Shown in pieces: positions 1 through 12,142 of a DNA stretch of 64,000 nt; position 1 is the first letter of the stretch, and the number at the start of each line of letters is the position of its first letter. A program made the position numbers and the translations under genes. The notes beneath the pieces were generated by a model. That model worked only from the letters and a program-made list of their open reading frames with translations, was not told the DNA's origin and did no database searches. The stretch comes from Acridotheres tristis (lineage: Eukaryota; Chordata; Aves; Passeriformes; Sturnidae), in contig CM072889.1 in assembly GCA_037013685.1 (NCBI GenBank), forward strand, positions 4,721,976-4,785,975. The letters run 5' to 3'.

Positions 1-2920
1 CAGTTAAATCTCAGAATGTGTAAAAATGTTTGAAAGCTTATGTAAACTAGAAATCTCAACTAGAAGTAAATTTGTGGAACTATTCCCAAGCAGCCAGAGT
101 AATAATTATTTCCTTCCTTACATCTTAGCATTTGCAAGCAAATGTGGTGAGAAAATCTGCGAGTGAGATGCTGGAGTGGTGCTGGCACCCCTAAAACACA
201 TCCTGTGCCAGGGCCCAGAGGAAAGTTATGTGCAAGAGCTGCTCCTTTTTTGACTCTTATTTTATGAAATCTTCTGAACCTGGGACATATACTGCAGGGA
301 TTTTATGAGGTAATTTTTAGAAAAGCTCAGCCAAACCTTCCTGCAACCCTCTGTTGGTTTATTTGCACTTGCAGAAGCCTTTTCCTCTGCCTAGGGCAAA
401 TATAAACTCTTCCTACTGGAGAACTCACACAAACTAGGTATAGCCCTACAAATTTTGTAGAGAAACATAATGTGGGTTTAGTCACTTAGTAGTGCTGCTC
501 CAACATTTTCAGGCAATTTCCTCCCTGCAACTGAGGAAACCTTTCCAGTATGCAGGAGCACACAGTGGAAATATTTCCTTGTTAAGTGTATTTTCTGTCT
601 GTAACTCTAAGCCATGAGCTGTGAAGATAAATGATAGCAGCTGTGCCACATTTGTTTTGGAAAGAACCTAGTGTTACCCCAGGATACAGCTGTCAATGGA
701 AAAAGGAAGAGTGGAAGTTACTTTTTTAAAGTCACGTAGGAAAATGGTGCTCGGCATTGAATTCTTCCCAAACCGTCTTCCAGGTGGAAAGGTCCTTGCA
801 CAGATAACAGGGATTTGAGACAGAGATGGTGATAAGAAAAATACCCCAAACCCAGAAGTCTACTCTTATTCTTACTCCTTTTTTCCTTCTTTTGTCCCTA
901 AGATTGTTTTTAGAAAAATAAATTATTACTGAGTTATTTATTAATCACAGGAGGATTTAGATCAAAATCATACATGGATTAGATATATATTGATGCAAAA
1001 TATACTTACATACACGTACAGAAAACTTATTACCTTCCATCCTGAGCTGGATGGTGATAAATTGTGAAGAAATCTGAGTTTGACATGGCAAAGTGTTCTG
1101 GTAGGGCAGGCAGGCTCTGTTCTTAGATCACAAAAAACAGTGCAGAGCTTGGTATTCTGTGAAAAACCTCAAAAGCACCAAGGGGAAAAAAACCCAACAA
1201 ACCAACTCATAAAATAATGGATATCCTGGCAGGAGGAATGGAATAATTCAGGAATTCCCTGATGGTTATTGCTATCACTGTATCAGCTCTGCAAGTGAGG
1301 CATGTTGGAGCATGGCAGGAAGAGAGGAAGATGGTTAAGTACAAAGCTGTTGTTACTCAAAACTCAGGCCAAAGCTCATAAAACTCAGCACACCAGGCAC
1401 ACAGGGGTATGTATAGGTTTGCTTTTGATGGCTCTGTGTGAAGTATACCTCAGCAAATGTGCTTCTTTTTACCTGTATTGATAAAGAGATTTTCCAAGTA
1501 ATATTTATCTAAGCAAATATTTATTAAATTCTTTCAAGTACTTGGCTTGTCCAGAATTGTTTAGGATTATAGCTTTGCTCATGTATTCTTTGTGTACAGT
1601 TTGTATCATTGAGGGCCTTCTATTTGCTGACTTCATAAAGAATGTTATAAAAATAATTATGCAATCAGGAGTTCACCTCTGGTAAGGTGTGATAAGGGAG
1701 GTGTCTCTTGGGGTAAAATAGTGCAGTGCTGGTATTTGTCAGTGCAGCATTGGGGGTCGTAAAGGACAGGTTAGGACTGGGGGGGTTGCCTTTTCTTCTC
1801 TGTGTCTCTAATTTTTATTTTGGCTTCTTTAATTTCTGTTGTGATGCTGACAGCAGAGATTAATTTGTTCTCCAGAATGGTTCTAATCTGAGGTGATCTC
1901 AGTAAGGAAATGTTCAGCTGACTGCTGACACAACATCTGTAGGCAAAAGGCTGGTGAAAGCCAAACACACTCTTCTTTTAGGTGGTATAACCTGTGGTTG
2001 TACTCAGGCTCTATGGACTTTGGCTCATATAAAGTTTCTGTTATACTCTATAAATATTAAAAAAAAAAAAAAAAGGTATTCTAGATGTGTAGAGCTTTTA
2101 AAAAATCTCTCACTGAAGTTGTTGAGTGCAAAGTCACTGGCCTTAAGACGTTTTAGAAACATGAGTCAAGTGCCCAAGATCAGAAAATTCGGAAGATAGT
2201 GCACCCTGCTTTTATATATATTTTTGCTTTCTGTTTCTGAAGCCTTTAGGAGGTGTATTTTTCTTGTTTTGTCTGCAGCCCTGAGACCTTCTGTCTCAAA
2301 GGATTGGAATTTAAAAACCAAGACACAAGACACTGAAAGACTTGCAAGGAAAACCTATGACAGTTTGCAGTACTGGATGAGTTTTAATTTTTCCCAAAGT
2401 AGTATGAAAGCAAGGATGACATAACTCACACTGCCATTACTTCTTATAGCTGGTCTGTGCTTTTGCAGCTTAAAAGAAAGGAAGTAAAAATAATTCATTT
2501 GGTGTTAAATAGTAGCAAGTAGGAGCAAGAAGTATTTTAAGTTGTTTACAAGAATTACTTATAATCTCCAAAAAATAAATTTATTATTGAAATTCAAAAT
2601 TGTCCTATATTTCAGTCATTCCTGTTAAAAAAAGCTGTGTTTTTCCTGTTATGTGTTAAGACTCAGATCTGTGACGGGCTATCTCTTTTCCTCTCCTGGG
2701 AACAAGCAGAATGGAGCATTTGGCTTTGATGTAAGCTCTTGCTTTTCCATGGTCTTTATTCACATGTTTTTAAAGAAGTGTATTATTTTAACAGGTAGGC
2801 CACCAAAATAGCTCTAGTTCTCAAGAACTAAGCCTTGTTTTTCCAGTTTTTTCTAGCCTGCCCTCCCAGCTGCTCTTCTGGAGCTGGGTGTCCATGAGCT
2901 GCCGGGCAGGGTGGTTTTGT

Positions 2921-3005
2921 CTCCTCCTCTTCCTCCTCTTCCTCCTCTTCCTCCTCTTCCTCCTCCTCCTCCTCCTCCTCCTCCTCCTCCTCCTCCTCCT
3001 CCTCC
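2921..3005. repeat. Polypyrimidine CTT/CCT tract
   Basis: About 85 bases are pure C and T on the + strand. The tract starts as roughly four copies of the 9-mer CTTCCTCCT and passes into about 15 uninterrupted CCT triplets. The complementary strand is pure purine. Long reading frames crossing it (poly-Leu, poly-Glu or poly-Arg) are products of the repeat and not genes. Confidence 0.95.
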
Positions 3006-6000
3006 GGTCTCTCTGTGCTGGCACTGGGGCTTGGGGCGGGCTCTGGGTGGGCAGTGCGGCCCCCTGGGCTCTGAATGAACCCTGTGCTCTCATTCAGAGC
3101 TGGCTCTCGTGTTTCAGGGCTTCTGCTCTGCAACACCAAGATTATATTTTTGGCAGGATAAAGCCCTTCTGCATCCAAATGACTACAATAGTGCTTTTAT
3201 CTGGAAAGCACAAAGTATAATCTACTTCGGTTTTCTAAATGAGTTTAATGCTATAGAAGCATCAAAGAGAAAAACTTTTGTTTTGTGTTGTAATGCCTTA
3301 TGAATTCTCAATGAAGTTACAACGTCTAGGTTTTGGTAGTTGGTTTTTTTGGCTTTCATCCTTGGTTCTGTGCTTGAACAATGTCTGTCCTCCCACACAG
3401 CTTTTCTGGGAAAGTGAAAGCAAGATTAAGTCAATGTTTCTTTATTTTCAGAGCTCTTCTATGCCCAGGACAGAGTTGTCTGCAGGTTTTGTGGGGCTCA
3501 GGTCCCTGCATTTGGTGGTTTCTGTGCCTTAGGTCAGTGTATGCAATGGTAATAATACCTGCACCATCCCTTGGTCTTCAGCAAACGTAAAGTCTCACAA
3601 CTTGGCAGTAATGAGAGAGATTTAAGGTAACACATCTTAATTTGTGCTTGCCATCAGCTCAAACAGGATCCTCTTGTGTGCCATGCATATTTTTGATTGA
3701 TACAAACTGCTGCAAGAAGATTTCTTGGTTTGTTTCAGCTGTGCATAGCTGTGCATTTCTCCAGTGTTTCAGAGAGGTTTGGTTTCTAACATCTTCCATC
3801 TCAACAGCTCTCACAACCACAGATAAACACTGAGACTGCAGCTAGGTTTGAAATGCTCAGTTTGTCTCAGAAGCTGTAAACTGATATTTCTACCAGCTAT
3901 GTTTAGTGACTGCTGGTTGCCTGATCCATCCCTGAGGTTTTTAACAGCTTGTATGGTGCTCCCCACTTTGGTCAGTATGTGTGCCTTCATCCAGTCCTCT
4001 TTTCTTGTGCAATGATGGGTCCTCCCAGGTTTTGGTACTGCTCTGGAATAATGTTCAGGTGTCTGTTTTCCCAGATTTTCTTCCTTTCTTTGAGGCTCGT
4101 GTGAAGTGTTGTGCAGTAGCACATCACCACCAGCAGTTTCTGCTACCCACCACTTGATGAAGTTCTTGCACAAAGGGGTTTTCCATCACAGAACATCATC
4201 CTGTTTTGTGTCAGTATCTGTACTGAACTCCTTGGTTTTCTGACTGCTCAGACTTGCAGAATAAAGTGCTTGAGTGAGATACTATTTTTAAGGACATTGA
4301 GAGGTCTGTTATAATTTGGAGCAGAGCATTCTGCTTAGGGCAATCTCATGGAAACTTTAACTCTAACTGGAAAGTTGCCTTGTGTCACACTCCATGTGGG
4401 AATTTTCCTGCAGTAGGGTTCAGATGTTCATGTAGCCCTGTGTTATGGGCTTCTGCATCCCACCTTCTTCAGCCTTAAGTAATGGGCGCATATCAAAGGA
4501 GTGAGTTCGTTTTTTATTTCTGGGAGCTCCTGAGACAGTTCATAAAGGCCCTGCAAGCAACAGGCACGAGTTCAAAACCATGCACTTCACACATCAGCCA
4601 CATGATGGTCCAGTGATCCTTCCTCTAAGTTGTTAAGGAGACAGCAAGGAGTGGTGGCAGCAGGGTGTTGTGCCATGTCCCCTTGACTAAAGGGCTCAAT
4701 TTCAGCCTCACAAACTGAGTCCCTAGCATCAACAGGCTGAGACATGCTCCTGCTGACCCATGTGGATGAAGCTGGTTTCAGCCTCACTGAGTAGTTACTA
4801 CTTATAATTGCTATTTGGGATGCTTTAACTTGATAAAACTGAGATCTGAAAAATACATTGGCTACTTTTTTTCCTTTATACTCAAATCTTCACTGAGGGT
4901 CAGATGTGTGTGAGAGAAAAACATTGCCAGTGTCATTTTTAAATTACATGATAAAATTTGTTAGGTCAGCTGCACAGGGAAGTATTTTATTGCCTGTAAA
5001 TTCATGGAAGTAACATAATTGTTTCAATTTTAGACTACTACTATTTATCAGAGCATGTTTGTAATGTTTACATTGCCTGGTGTGAAGTTGCTTAAAATAT
5101 TGTTACTTATCTTTAGATGTTCCCATGATCATTTGTTTGTATTGGTTATAGTTTTGGAAAAAGAAAATGTAAGATACAATTTACTGAGAGGTGTTTGTGT
5201 TATTGCTCAAATATGCCCAGGCCCTATTTCTGCAGCTGTTCCAAGTTGGCTGATACAGGGGACAAGACCTCCCTTCATCGGTAATGTGCAGGAAATGGGC
5301 AAAAAAAATGATAGCAATACAGGAATCAGGGCTTTGAGCTTTTGCTTCTTGGCTTTCCTGTTTGCTACTAGGTCAACAGGTAAGCATAATTAATTAATCC
5401 AGCCTGCAGAGAAGTTGTGTCTATTTGTCACAAGGTGTGTGTGCATTGGGAATCCTGACTCCCAGGCACAGCCTGGCTGTGGTGGTGTTATCCTCATCCC
5501 CACGCTGACCAGAGAGGTAATTAATGGGCTCAGTGTCCAGAGAGATTTCTCTGCTGCTGATTCCCTGGCTCCTCAACCTCATTTGATGTCTCTCTGTGCA
5601 GTGCTTGCTGTATGGTGTAGTTGTACTTATAAACTACAGGAATTTCTGTCTCAAACTGTTCCAGTGTTTGAACTTTGGCAAGAAAGGAACACACTCCATG
5701 CTCAAAGACTTCTGATGTTACCTCTAAATACTATTTTGCTGGACTCACTGGACACAGCAAAACTCTAATTCACTTATAATCAGGAGTGCCAGCACCCAAA
5801 TTGTTTTGGTTTGCAGTGGTACTGAAGTTGTTGGAGATGAGAAGCCAGGAATGATGGACTTGCTCTTTTGTTTCTGATGGAGTATTTCCCTTGCGTTGAA
5901 GGGCTTGTTGTTACCAGAGGAACAGAAGTGTTTCTCTTTCAAACATACTTTCAGGGTATGTGGATGTGTGTTATTTTTCTCCACTTGATAATTGGTGGTT

Positions 6001-7975
6001 TGTCACTTCCTTAACTCTGAGCTGTTCACAGAGATATTACATTGCTGACAAAGTGGAAGCAAGTTAATAATCGCTTGCGAGAGAAAATCGACACCATTAG
6101 AGTTCAGCTGTCGTTGTTTCAGCCATTAAAATGCAGACACTACCTGATTAATATATAAATTTCTATGATAGTTTAATTATTTTTCCTCGGGTTGAATAAA
6201 AATGTATTTGATACCCTTCCTTTGCTATACCCATGCTGATGTGACCCCTGGAAGGAGAGCCTGATCCCCTGACACCATTGCTTACGTGGGGACAGCTCCC
6301 TTTGGGTCTCTGACCACTCACAGCAGCATCCACAGCCTGTCAGGAAAGTACTGCTGATGCACCTGAGAGATTTCACCCACATTTTAGGTAAATGTAGGAA
6401 GAATATTCCTTTCAGAAAGGAATTGGCCGCTTTGGATCCTGTTCGAATTTTTAAATGCAAGTTTTCCTTGGACTGTCGCTGAGACTAGAGGTTGTCTTTT
6501 ACATTTCTTTTTTAGCTTTTGGCTTTCGTATTTTATCCAGCTTCTCTCCTATTTCCATGTTCTTCTCAGTGGTCCTAACCATTTTGTTAAATGCAGCCAA
6601 GCACCTGCCTGCTCTTTTCATCACCTCAAGACTGCTCCCTCTGCTGCAGGTTCAGCATATCTCAGCTGGGATAGAATCCAAATTGTACAAAATCCTTATT
6701 CCATGGGTACGCTCATAAGGAGAAGCAGCTTAATCCAAATTACATCAGCTTTTACAGACCTCCTTTGCCTTTCATGTCGTGCTAGAAAATAAAGTATTCT
6801 CCATTATGTTTTGTCTCCTTCATTTCATTTTCCCTGACTCATCTATTGATGTCACAGATGACAGTTTGTGTCAGTGCAATTTGCTCCCATGGAAATGACT
6901 CCTGCACACATGCGCGTGGCGCCCGACTCCTCACTCCTCTGCTTACATAATTTGGGAGCTGTCAGAGCACTACCCCAACATTGCCCATCTGTCTATTCTC
7001 TCAAAGTTAATGAGCCTTTTTCTTCCTGCTCCAGGCATATTATGCACCCTGACTTATTCACAGATGATGTCTATTAAAATTGTCAAATGCTTTGAAAATT
7101 AAATTATTTCCCTAAATAAAGAGCCTGCTTCTAATCACATTGAAGATGTTTCAACACAATTGGCCTGTTTTCTAGTGCAAATCAAGAGTGACTATACTGA
7201 GCTCTGTTTGGCCCCCTGGGCATTGTCATTTAATTGAAAATACTTGTGATTTACTATAGTGTAAGAGCTCAGATATGTCCCCTAGCTCGGTCTGGGAGAA
7301 GCATCACAATGCAGAATTTATCTGGAATAAGGCATCCAGATTAAAGTGGCCTCTTATGGCATGAAACAGTCAGTGTGTGATGGGGGTGGAGGCAGGTATT
7401 TGTTTGCTTTTGAAGTGATGGACTGTACAGAGATCCTATAGCTTGGATTATATTTGTCTCTTTCATGTCCCACTTGTGCCTACATATGTCTCAGCTGCTG
7501 AAGTAATTATCTTTGTTTCTGACTGATAAACTCATAGTTTACAGCAAAATTCTTTTAGTTATTCATGGCTTATCATATTTCGTTAGTATTTGATTTGTTC
7601 AGTCTTCAGTCATTCTGATTTTCCTGGGTTACATTCCAACCTTTACCGATGTGGGTGTTGAATCTTGGTTTTGAATTATCAATATCTTTAATTCCCAAAG
7701 TAAATGTTTTGGTTAGACAACACCAAAAAGACAAACAAACAAAAAACCCCAATTTACTATCAAGATCAAACCTTGCCAACCTCAACAGACTCCTTACTTC
7801 CTGACCAGGGTTTGGTTTTCAGTCTAATCCATTTTCATCTCCTTTGCAGCCCAATACCGTGGCAGCTTCACAATTGCTCTGTTCATCTTGTTCTCTGGAG
7901 TTTACATAATAACTTCCCTGGTGACACCGTATCAAATGCTTTAATGAAGTGTGAGTTAGAGACATTGCCGGTTTT

Positions 7976-7996
7976 TGTTTGTTTGTTTGTTTGTTT
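7976..7996. repeat. (GTTT)n microsatellite
   Basis: Five GTTT units in a row within a T-rich stretch. Simple repeat with no associated gene. Confidence 0.8.
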
Positions 7997-10900
7997 TTCA
8001 ATTTTATTTTCCTAAAGGATGAGGTGTTACAGAACAGATGAACAAAACCCCAAGACACAAAGTCAAGCTTTACAATGCACATCTGGGAAATTCGTGTTGC
8101 CTTTCACAGCACTTTCCACGCATTTTTGAGTCTCAGATTTTCCTTTTAAATCTGTTCTGAATTTTTGCCTGCTTTAGGCCAAACTAAGAGGTTTGTAATT
8201 GTGTGGATCATTTTCTAACTTTAAATGGAGGCATCACACAGACCAGTTGCTTTAACTGTTTCAGTTATCTTTGTCCTTTTCGTGTGTTTTTTTTTTTAAT
8301 ACCAGTTTTTAAGAGTTTTATTTTCTATCTACTTTTATCTTTAGAGTTTCCCTTAGTAAAGATTTATAAAAATATCCAGTTATAAAATGCTTACATCTGA
8401 AAAAGTTTGGCCTTTTTAATTTATACTGTCAGTCATCCTCTTTTGGATCCATATGGGTCGTTTTCCAACAGAAAAAAAAAAGGAAATGAAAAGGCAAACC
8501 CTCTATGAGTAGCTACATTTTCTATGTAATTATTGTATCAGCTGTTGCTATGCATGAGATAAAGATAAGTCAATTAACTTATGAATGTTTCAATAATCCT
8601 TTCTCTGACACTGCACAGGTATGTGAAAACACATATTTAATTAAGCTGTTACAGTAAAAGCCCGGAGCCATTTGTCAGTTCATTAGGCACACTTTTTATT
8701 ACGTTTTGAGCTTTGTTTTCCTTTTCCTTGGCTAATTTGATGCTGTAATTTATTCTTTTTAAAGACATTCGGACAGCAATGACAACAGGAGAGGCACTCT
8801 GTAACCTGCATTAAGAGTGCACCACCACAGTAGGGAGGAGACCTCTATTAAAAAATAACTCACTGAGCCTTGGATTAGAGAGTCCTGCAGGCTGAGGTGC
8901 TTACAGGGGAAACAGATTTAGGGGAGAAGCTGTTTCATGCAGCTTCATGCTGGTGATGTACCAGGCTGTGCAAGGCACCAGGGCTCAGACTGCCTGAGCT
9001 GAGGGCCCACCTGCAAAGGAAAGGGGAGATTTCCCCCTGGATCTCGTGTGGGATGAGGCGCAGTGTGAGGACCGTATCACTGCATCAGAAATTGGTGTCT
9101 CCTCTGGAAAATGAGGGATCCCGTGGCATGATTTCAGATGGCACAGAGAGCTGTAATGAAGACTCAGAGAGAAACATCAAGAGATTTCTTGCTTGATTAA
9201 GAAATGTGAGTTATTGAGCAATGAGAGAGTCAGCAGCGCTGCCACAAGCAGGGGTGTGTGTGCTCTGTGTGTGCTCAGGCTGTGACTCACAGCTCTAAGA
9301 GCTCCCCTTCTCCTATCCACACTGGCTGCTGCTCTCTGCTGCTACTGCAAGCTCTGCACAATCACTAAAGAATGCCAGGCTCATGGATACTGGGTGTGAT
9401 ATTTCCCCTAAACCATGAAATGAATGTAAATCCCTTGATGATTATTTTTTATTTAGAGGCATGTACATATTTAGGTGCGTTCTGCTATGGTTGCACTTAC
9501 AGCTATGAAGTTATTCAACCACACATGGGATAGAGCACTATACATCAAGAACTGCTGAAAATTGTGGAGTCTTCTGATTTTTAAAGAGGCCTGGCTTTAA
9601 AACTTGCAAAAAAAATTAGCTAAAGAAAGTTAGAGCAAGTGTTTTTGTTGCTTTGGTGTAATGTTTAATTTTGAGTAAGTGCTCACTTACAGACTTTAAT
9701 GATGTAAACGAAGAGCTGCCATGCAAAACATTTGAGAGAAGAAGAAAAAAATGTTTTCTAGAGAGAAAGACAGTTTAGAAAGAGTAAAAAAAAGTTTAAC
9801 AGTAGTTTGCTACAAGAACCCTGAAAAGCTAAGTGTAAAAAAGCACACAAGATTTTTCCACCAATGTCACACTTGATGTTTAACATGTTGTGCAGCTGAA
9901 TTAAAAAGGGACAGAGGGAATGTCACTGCAGTGGAGGCAGAAGCCAGGTCCTTACAACTACAAGAGCTGCCTTGGCAATCCTGTGGACTCTCAAACCTTC
10001 ATGTGCCAGGGGGCAAACACCTACAATGCTGTCGCATTAAGGGTATAAAATTTCGCAGAAGATAAATATCCCTTGTATTCCAGCTTGTCCTCAGAAATCA
10101 GAGGCAGGGCTCAAATTCAGGTTATAGCCAATTCAAACTATGAGGCTGGTCAAGCTCAGGAAGAACTTTCAGGAGCACAGCTGTACAAATAGTGCAGTTA
10201 CCAGTCCAGGAATGTGGGTTTGATTGCATTCAATAGGACTTTGCATGATCCAGATTCATGAATAATGTGATTTATGGAAGCAGGAGGAAAGCAGGGTCAG
10301 AATTGCCATGATAAATGCACTAACTGCAGAGAGTGAATATGTGCTTTGAATTTCAGCCACTGGGGACATGTGTATGTAAAAAAAAAAAAGAAACAAAAAA
10401 CCAGAGGGACAGGTTGGAATTATATCTACCCATAGAAAATACGAATAACTAGGGTATAATCATTCCAAGAAGTTAGTACAGTGTGTTTGAGATTCAGATT
10501 TATTCTCTTGTAGTATTTCTGCATGTCTGAGCCAAGAGAGCAAGTTTATCATTGCAGGGAGTGGCAGAGTATCTACATCTTCTTGTGAAGTTCCCAGGTG
10601 CTCTTCCACAAAGGGAAAATAAAAAGCACCCTGGTCTTTCTGCCAGAAGGTAGATTAAGATCTCTGTGTGTTTGTACTGCCTTGAAATGTCTGGAAAAGA
10701 AATTAATGGCTTTCTGACTCAGTATGAGGGAAGATACAGAGAGGGAAATTGATGCTATTTCCTTTTGGACAGAATGGTAGTGATTCATTATTATGACCCT
10801 ACAAAATATCACTGCTTGAGCTCATAGCTGAGAAAATCCATTTTCCTCTTGCTGTGAAAAAATGAAATACTCTTTTTTCAGTTTACAAGTAATTAAATAG

Positions 10901-11712
10901 TAGTTATTTTCTGTGTCAGAATTTTAAAAAGACTAGTGAAAAGCTGTGTTTTAGGAGGTTTCCCTAAGGTTTTAGCAAGTGTTTTTACACTGATTTATCT
11001 CCAATACCTGTTGGGAAAAATTCCAGAATGTCTTGCAAAACAGAAGAGGAAGTATCACATTCTTCCTTGGAAAGAAAATCTCTAAACAAAGTGCTAATAA
11101 TGTATTCCCAAGTTCAAGAGTAGCTCAAGAAAATAGACAAATTAGGCATAACCACTTTTCTGGATTGCAATTTCAGTTAACTTTGCAGTGGGTATCTACA
11201 GAATAACCATTGGGTTTTGACTTTTCTTTCCCCACTGCAGTGATTGTGAAAATGCTACCTCTGTGTTGGCAGTGAAGGCATTGCTTTCAAAAGACAAGAT
11301 TTCCTGGTGCTGCCAAGTTACTCAAATGAGTTGTGGCTTTCCAAAATTGCCACTTTTCAGAGAATGCTTGAACTGTAGGATGCTTAGACACAGGTGACCT
11401 CAGCAAGTGTTTGAAGGTGAGGAGCTGGCCCTGGTGTGTGCCTCTCTCTGGTGTGATGGGGGAGGAGCTGCTGCAGCTGCAGGGCCCTGGATCCCACACC
11501 AGGCACACTGGAGTCCTCACAGCTGTGCTCTCCCACCTGGCCAAGCATTTTTATTTCTGGCCTTGGAGAAAGCAAAAGGGAGAGGATGTGCTGGTCTCAT
11601 CCTGAGCTTGAGCACTAGGGACAAGCACAAGGTGTGTATCCAAGGACAGGACCTCAAAAGCATCCCCATGCTGGACAGCTTTGCTCAGAAGCACAATTCT
11701 GATCCAATTATA

Positions 11713-12142
11713 TAGAATAATTCCATCTGAAAGGGGCTTTTTAAAGGTCTCTAGTCCAATATCAAGGTGCTCAAGGAAGAAATTCCAGGTTAGATGGGGT
11801 GTTTGGGGGTAGATCCCAGCTGTGTTCCAAGCTTCTGCAAGGATAGAGATCACACAGTCTCTGTCCCACTTGTCTGACACCTGCACTGAGATGTATCTAT
11901 TTTTTTCTTACTTCATACATTATTTCCTTAGATCTATCACTGCCACAAGTGCTTCTTGCTTTGCTGCCCAATTTTTGGAAGAGTCTCCCTATTTCCTCTG
12001 TAAGTACTAGCAGGTAGATGTAGGCAGCAAATACATCCCTGTTCAAAGCTTTTTGTCTGGGCTGAACTAAACCCAGTATTTAATGTGCTTCCTCCCACAT
12101 CCCCCTGGTCATCTCCATTGGACTTGCAGCATTCTTGCACGC
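11713..12142 (-). mobile_element. CR1 LINE fragment, 3' end, reverse orientation
   Basis: Read on the + strand, the sequence follows the reverse complement of the avian CR1 3' region. It has a degraded AGAATAATTCC start, the TTTAAAGGTCTCTAGTCCAA block at about 11750-11770, the 'CACAGTCTCTGTCCCACTTG' block near 11855, and a 'CTGGGCTGAAC' and 'CATTGGACTTGC' section at 12058-12130. The element therefore reads right to left and is truncated at its 5' end. It is well diverged, with an internal T-rich interruption around 11890-11930, which suggests an old insertion. The family is recognised from memory of CR1 consensus features, so the subfamily is not assigned. Confidence 0.75.

Larger units (their letters stand above)
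1..11712. other. Upstream flank without a recognised gene
   Basis: No open reading frame here resembles a known protein, and none is bordered by convincing splice sites. The sequence is AT-rich noncoding DNA with scattered short A or T runs, such as 16 A at 2059-2074, and two simple repeats listed separately. Noncoding 5' exons or the promoter of the downstream serotonin receptor could lie here, since mammalian HTR2C has noncoding leader exons far upstream, but nothing in the sequence marks them. No CpG-rich promoter-like block is visible. Confidence 0.6.

Noticed and set aside
2821..3220. Open frames of 90-116 codons on both strands rich in Arg, Glu or Leu
   Set aside because: They are translations of the CCT/GGA repeat and appear in several frames at once.
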